A stretch of DNA of 64,000 nucleotides from Sphingomonas jatrophae (lineage in GTDB: Bacteria; Pseudomonadota; Alphaproteobacteria; Sphingomonadales; Sphingomonadaceae): the NCBI RefSeq assembly GCF_900113315.1, contig NZ_FOZG01000001.1, forward strand, positions 248,001-312,000. Direction: 5' to 3'. Positions 61,144-64,000 of this stretch are shown here, piece after piece. The position numbers were made by a program, and so were the translations under genes. The notes below the pieces were generated by a model. The model ran no database searches, was not told where the DNA came from, and saw nothing but the letters and a program-made list of their open reading frames with translations. Each line of letters opens with the position of its first letter. Position 1 is the stretch's first letter.

Positions 61144-62006
61144 TCGGCGTCTCCCTTCATGGTCATCGCCTTGGCGTAGAGCTCGGGACGGGGGACGCCA
61201 GTGACGCGGGACACTTCCGCCGCCGCCTTGCTGGCCGGCAGGCGGGAGAGCGCGTCGCGGAGCAGGGTCTCGACATCCTCCTCGTCCGGGGGCGGGGCGG
61301 CACCGGGCGGGGCAATGACGATCACGATCTCGCCCTTGGGCGTCGTCTCCGCATAACGCTCGGCGAGCATAGAAAGCGGCGCGCAGACGGCTTCCTCATA
61401 GGCCTTGCTGATCTCGCGCGTCACCGCCGCGTCCCGATCGCCAAGACCTTCGGCCAGCGCGGTCAGCGCGGCGTGCAGGCGGGGACCGCTTTCATAGAAG
61501 ATGAGGGTCGTGCGCACCGCGGCCACCTCGGCAATCGTGGCGGCGCGGGCGCCCTGCTTGGCGGGCAGGAAGCCCATGAACAGGAACCGGTCCGTCGGCA
61601 GGCCGGCCAGGGTCAGGGCGGCGATCGCGGCGCAGGGACCGGGGATGGTCGTCACCGCATGGCCGGCGGCCCGGGCATCACGGACCAGCTTGAAGCCCGG
61701 ATCGGAGATGAGCGGCGTGCCGGCGTCGGACACCAGGGCGATCGCCTGCGTGCCTAGCCGCTCGATCAGGCCGGGGCGCACCTGATCGGCATTGTGATCG
61801 TGATAGGGCATCATCGGCCGCTTGGCGCCGATGTGGCGGAGCAGCTTGGCGGTGACGCGGCTGTCCTCCACCGCCAGCACATCGGCACGGGCGAGAATGT
61901 CGGCAGCGCGTGGGCTGAGATCGGCCAAGTTGCCGATCGGCGTCGCGACGATATAGAGGCCGGGCGATAGCCCGCCCGCGGTCGAGGTCGGCATGGAGGA
62001 TGACAT
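61140..62006 (-). CDS. rsmI: 16S rRNA (cytidine-1402-2'-O)-methyltransferase
   Basis: SAM-dependent methylase of the ribosomal P site, 288 aa. Tetrapyrrole-methylase fold with GLYIVATPIGNLADLSPRA, VAVEDSR-type and VSDAGTPLISDPG SAM motifs, and FLFMGFLPAKQG. Start ATG at 62006 or 61994 (both in CAT/CATG contexts shared with the divergent gene), with no clear ribosome site for either. First gene of a run with the small secreted protein, yraN and gshB. Confidence 0.94.
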   Translation of the reverse strand: MSSSMPTSTAGGLSPGLYIVATPIGNLADLSPRAADILARADVLAVEDSRVTAKLLRHIGAKRPMMPYHDHNADQVRPGLIERLGTQAIALVSDAGTPLISDPGFKLVRDARAAGHAVTTIPGPCAAIAALTLAGLPTDRFLFMGFLPAKQGARAATIAEVAAVRTTLIFYESGPRLHAALTALAEGLGDRDAAVTREISKAYEEAVCAPLSMLAERYAETTPKGEIVIVIAPPGAAPPPDEEDVETLLRDALSRLPASKAAAEVSRVTGVPRPELYAKAMTMKGDAE

Positions 62007-63195
62007 GGCAGACCCGCACGGCTCACCGCAACCGCGTATCTCCTTCGGCAGGCGTGGCGCGCTTGCCGGCGCGCTGTCGCTCATGGCGCTGGCGGGCTGT
62101 ACCACCGTCGTGCCGCGCGGCGCCCCCCCGCCGGACCGCGCGCCGCCGCCCGGACGGCCGCAGCCGACGCAGCCCGGTCAGCTGCCGAGCGATGCGCAGC
62201 GCCACCGCGTCGCGCTGCTCGTGCCGCTGTCCGGCGGCAATGCGGGTGTGGGCCAGTCCATAGCCAATGCCGCCACCATGGCGCTGCTCGACACGGGTGG
62301 CACGAAGGTGCGCATCACCACCTACGATACGGCGCTGGGTGCGGGGGCAGCGGCGGCGCGGGCGCTGGCGGATGGCAATCGCCTGATCCTCGGACCGCTG
62401 CTGGCGGAGGATGTGCGTGCAGTGGCGCCTGCCGCGCGGGCGGCGGGCGTACCGGTGATCGCCTTCTCCAACGACGCCTCGGTCGCGGGCAACGGCACCT
62501 ATCTGATGGGCTTCTCTCCCGCTCAGTCGATCGAGCGGGTGGTGGCCTATGCGCGCTCGCGCGGCATGACCCGCTTTGCAGGTTTGGTGCCCGGCGGCAT
62601 CTACGGCCGCACCGCTTCCGCCGTGCTGATCCGCGCGGTGGAGCAGGCGGGCGGCAGCGTCGCGGCGATGCAGACCTATGAGCGGCAGCCGCAGGCCATC
62701 GCTGCTGCCGTCGCGCGGCTGGGCCGCGAACCTTATGACGCCGTGCTGATCGCCGATGGCGCACGCGTGGCGATCCAGGCGGCGCCGCTGGTCCGGCGTG
62801 GCGGCGGCGCGAAGGCAAAGCTCCTCGGCACCGAATTGTGGGAGACGGATCCGGCCATGGCGACGTCGGCGGCGCTGAACGGCGCTTGGTTCGCCAGCGT
62901 TTCGGACACGATGTACCGCCAGCTCTCGACCAAATATCGCGCCCGCTACGGCAAGGGACCATATCGGCTGGCGAGCCTCGGCTATGATGCGGTGCTGCTG
63001 ACGGTACGCATCGCCAGCGAGTGGCGGGTCGGCACGCCATTCCCAGCGCGGGAGCTGACCGAATCCGGTGGCTTTGCCGGGGTGGACGGGGCCTTCCGAT
63101 TCCGCCGTGACGGCATCGCCGAACGCGCGCTGGAGGTGAACGAGGTTGGCGGCGGCAAGGTCAGCACCGTGTCGCCCGCACCACGCGGCTTCTAG
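62005..63195 (+). CDS. LppC/LpoA-like penicillin-binding protein activator lipoprotein
   Basis: A 396-aa outer-membrane-type lipoprotein. The N-terminal ISFGRRGALAGALSLMALAGC ends in a lipobox with the lipidated Cys at about residue 32. A proline-rich linker and a periplasmic-binding-like domain follow (HRVALLVPLSGGNAGVGQSI, RLILGPLLAEDVRAVAP, GVPVIAFSNDASVAGNGTYLMGFSP). The Pfam LppC fold activates PBP1A in E. coli (LpoA). It lacks the N-terminal TPR domain of LpoA. ATG 62005 has GGAGG five bases upstream. Its signal has a twin-Arg pair (see findings). Confidence 0.9.
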   Translation: MADPHGSPQPRISFGRRGALAGALSLMALAGCTTVVPRGAPPPDRAPPPGRPQPTQPGQLPSDAQRHRVALLVPLSGGNAGVGQSIANAATMALLDTGGTKVRITTYDTALGAGAAAARALADGNRLILGPLLAEDVRAVAPAARAAGVPVIAFSNDASVAGNGTYLMGFSPAQSIERVVAYARSRGMTRFAGLVPGGIYGRTASAVLIRAVEQAGGSVAAMQTYERQPQAIAAAVARLGREPYDAVLIADGARVAIQAAPLVRRGGGAKAKLLGTELWETDPAMATSAALNGAWFASVSDTMYRQLSTKYRARYGKGPYRLASLGYDAVLLTVRIASEWRVGTPFPARELTESGGFAGVDGAFRFRRDGIAERALEVNEVGGGKVSTVSPAPRGF

Positions 63196-64000
63196 GCGAG
63201 CAACTCGCCGATCACGGCATTCAGCACCGGCATGCCGGCGGCGGTGACGATCAGCCGCGTGCCCTCCCGCCGCACGAGGCCAAGCGACTGCAGACGCGCA
63301 GCCTTGGTCTCGTCGAGCGGGGCGGCGGCGCCTGCGGTGGCGGCGATCGCGGCGAGATCGGCGCCTTCCGTCAGCCGCAGGCCCATCATCAGCGCCTCGG
63401 TCGCACGTTCTTTGGAGTCGAGCAGGGTTTCCTCTTGCAATCCATGCCCCTGCGCATCGACCCGCGTCAGCCAGTTTTCCGGCTTGCGATGCCGCACGGT
63501 GGCGACCCGCCCGCGCCGCCCATGGGCGCCGGGGCCGATCCCGGCATAATCCTGCCCCCGCCAGTAGACGAGGTTGTGCCGGCTCTCTTCACCCAGACGG
63601 GCGTGGTTCGACACCTCATAGGCGGGCAGGCCGGCGGCCTCCGTCATCGCGCGGGTCATTGCGAACAGGTCGGCGGCGACATCCTCGTCGGGGATCGTCA
63701 GAAGGCCCTTGGCGGCGAGCGTGGCGAAGCGCGTGCCCGGCTCAACCGTCAGCTGATAGAGCGAAAGATGCCCGGTGCCGAAGGCAAGCGCGCGGGCAAG
63801 CTCCGCCTCCCACGCCGCAAGCGACTGATCCGGCCGCGCATAGATCAGGTCGAAACTGACCCGGCGGAAGCTCGCCTGTGCGGTGTCGAGCGCTGCCAGT
63901 CCTTCCGCCAGTCCATGGGCGCGGCCGAGGAAGCGTAGCGCGGTGTCGTCGAGCGCCTGTAGACCGAGGCTGACGCGATTGACCCCGGCAGCGGCGAGAT
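63192..64000 (-). CDS. hemW: HemW-like radical SAM heme chaperone, C-terminal part
   Basis: Runs off the end of the window, so the cluster-binding N-terminus is missing. The visible 269 residues show VNRVSLGLQALDDTALRFLGRAHG, VSFDLIYARPDQSLAAW, LSLYQLTVEPGTRF, SNHARLGEESRHNLVYWRGQDYAGIGPGAHG and a C-terminal HemW domain (LMMGLRLTEGADL). These match HemW, formerly called oxygen-independent coproporphyrinogen III oxidase-like. Its TAG shares the palindromic CTAG with the TAG of the convergent LppC-type gene. Confidence 0.95.
   Translation of the reverse strand, partial: LAAAGVNRVSLGLQALDDTALRFLGRAHGLAEGLAALDTAQASFRRVSFDLIYARPDQSLAAWEAELARALAFGTGHLSLYQLTVEPGTRFATLAAKGLLTIPDEDVAADLFAMTRAMTEAAGLPAYEVSNHARLGEESRHNLVYWRGQDYAGIGPGAHGRRGRVATVRHRKPENWLTRVDAQGHGLQEETLLDSKERATEALMMGLRLTEGADLAAIAATAGAAAPLDETKAARLQSLGLVRREGTRLIVTAAGMPVLNAVIGELLA

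Overview
The window is high-GC chromosomal DNA from an alphaproteobacterium, most likely a sphingomonad (Sphingomonas or a close relative). The evidence is the complete PhyR/NepR/EcfG general stress locus with a PhyP-type kinase, the argS-SPOR-nagZ-scpA-scpB-tatA-tatB-tatC gene order, an ornithine decarboxylase next to a deoxyhypusine-synthase-like polyamine gene, and a TonB-dependent receptor. I see no plasmid, phage, IS or CRISPR signature. Two tRNA genes (Gln-CTG, Arg-CCG) are present and there is no rRNA.

Layout. 1-8 kb: the 5' part of a TonB-dependent receptor gene, a fused CofG/CofH F420-chromophore synthase, the polyamine operon, a threonine dehydratase-like enzyme and a ferredoxin reductase-like flavoprotein. 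8-19.5 kb: glutaryl-CoA dehydrogenase, a fumarylacetoacetase-family enzyme, a membrane protein with an ABC exporter, PHA depolymerase, a dGTPase-like HD hydrolase and an F420-dependent LLM-type oxidoreductase. 19.6-26 kb: argS, SPOR, nagZ, scpAB and tatABC. 26-31 kb: the general stress response (GSR) island. 31-40 kb: glnE, bcp, a DUF455 ferritin-like protein, an M23 peptidase, an IscA-like protein, xthA, wrbA/LysR and leuA with a leucine-rich leader peptide. 40-50 kb: an FtsX-type ABC exporter divergent to a GDSL esterase, small hypothetical genes, DUF2252, a sparse accessory patch with an unknown lysine-rich protein, tRNA-Gln, ppx/gppA and rlmE. 50-64 kb: a glycosyltransferase, tRNA-Arg, nth-dapB-DUF72, a transaldolase, a XerC-like recombinase, DedA, an orphan RTX protein, gshB, yraN, rsmI, an LppC-type lipoprotein and hemW, which runs off the end.

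The most interesting region is 26.2-30.8 kb. PhyP-like kinase/phosphatase, NepR, PhyR and EcfG lie together with three elements that simple gene calling would miss: a second, very short NepR-like gene (nepR2), a small one-helix membrane protein translationally coupled to ecfG, and a minus-strand candidate small RNA of about 100 nt with two C-rich loops and a strong intrinsic terminator. Five promoter-like sites of the form GGAA(A/C)-N17/18-GTT, the pattern expected for sigma-EcfG, precede nepR, phyR (the two share one dyad), the small membrane gene/ecfG, nepR2 and the candidate sRNA. This suggests that the whole circuit is autoregulated and has an RNA output, similar in concept to GsrN of Caulobacter. 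All functional statements come from reading the sequence and from family knowledge; nothing has been run against a database.
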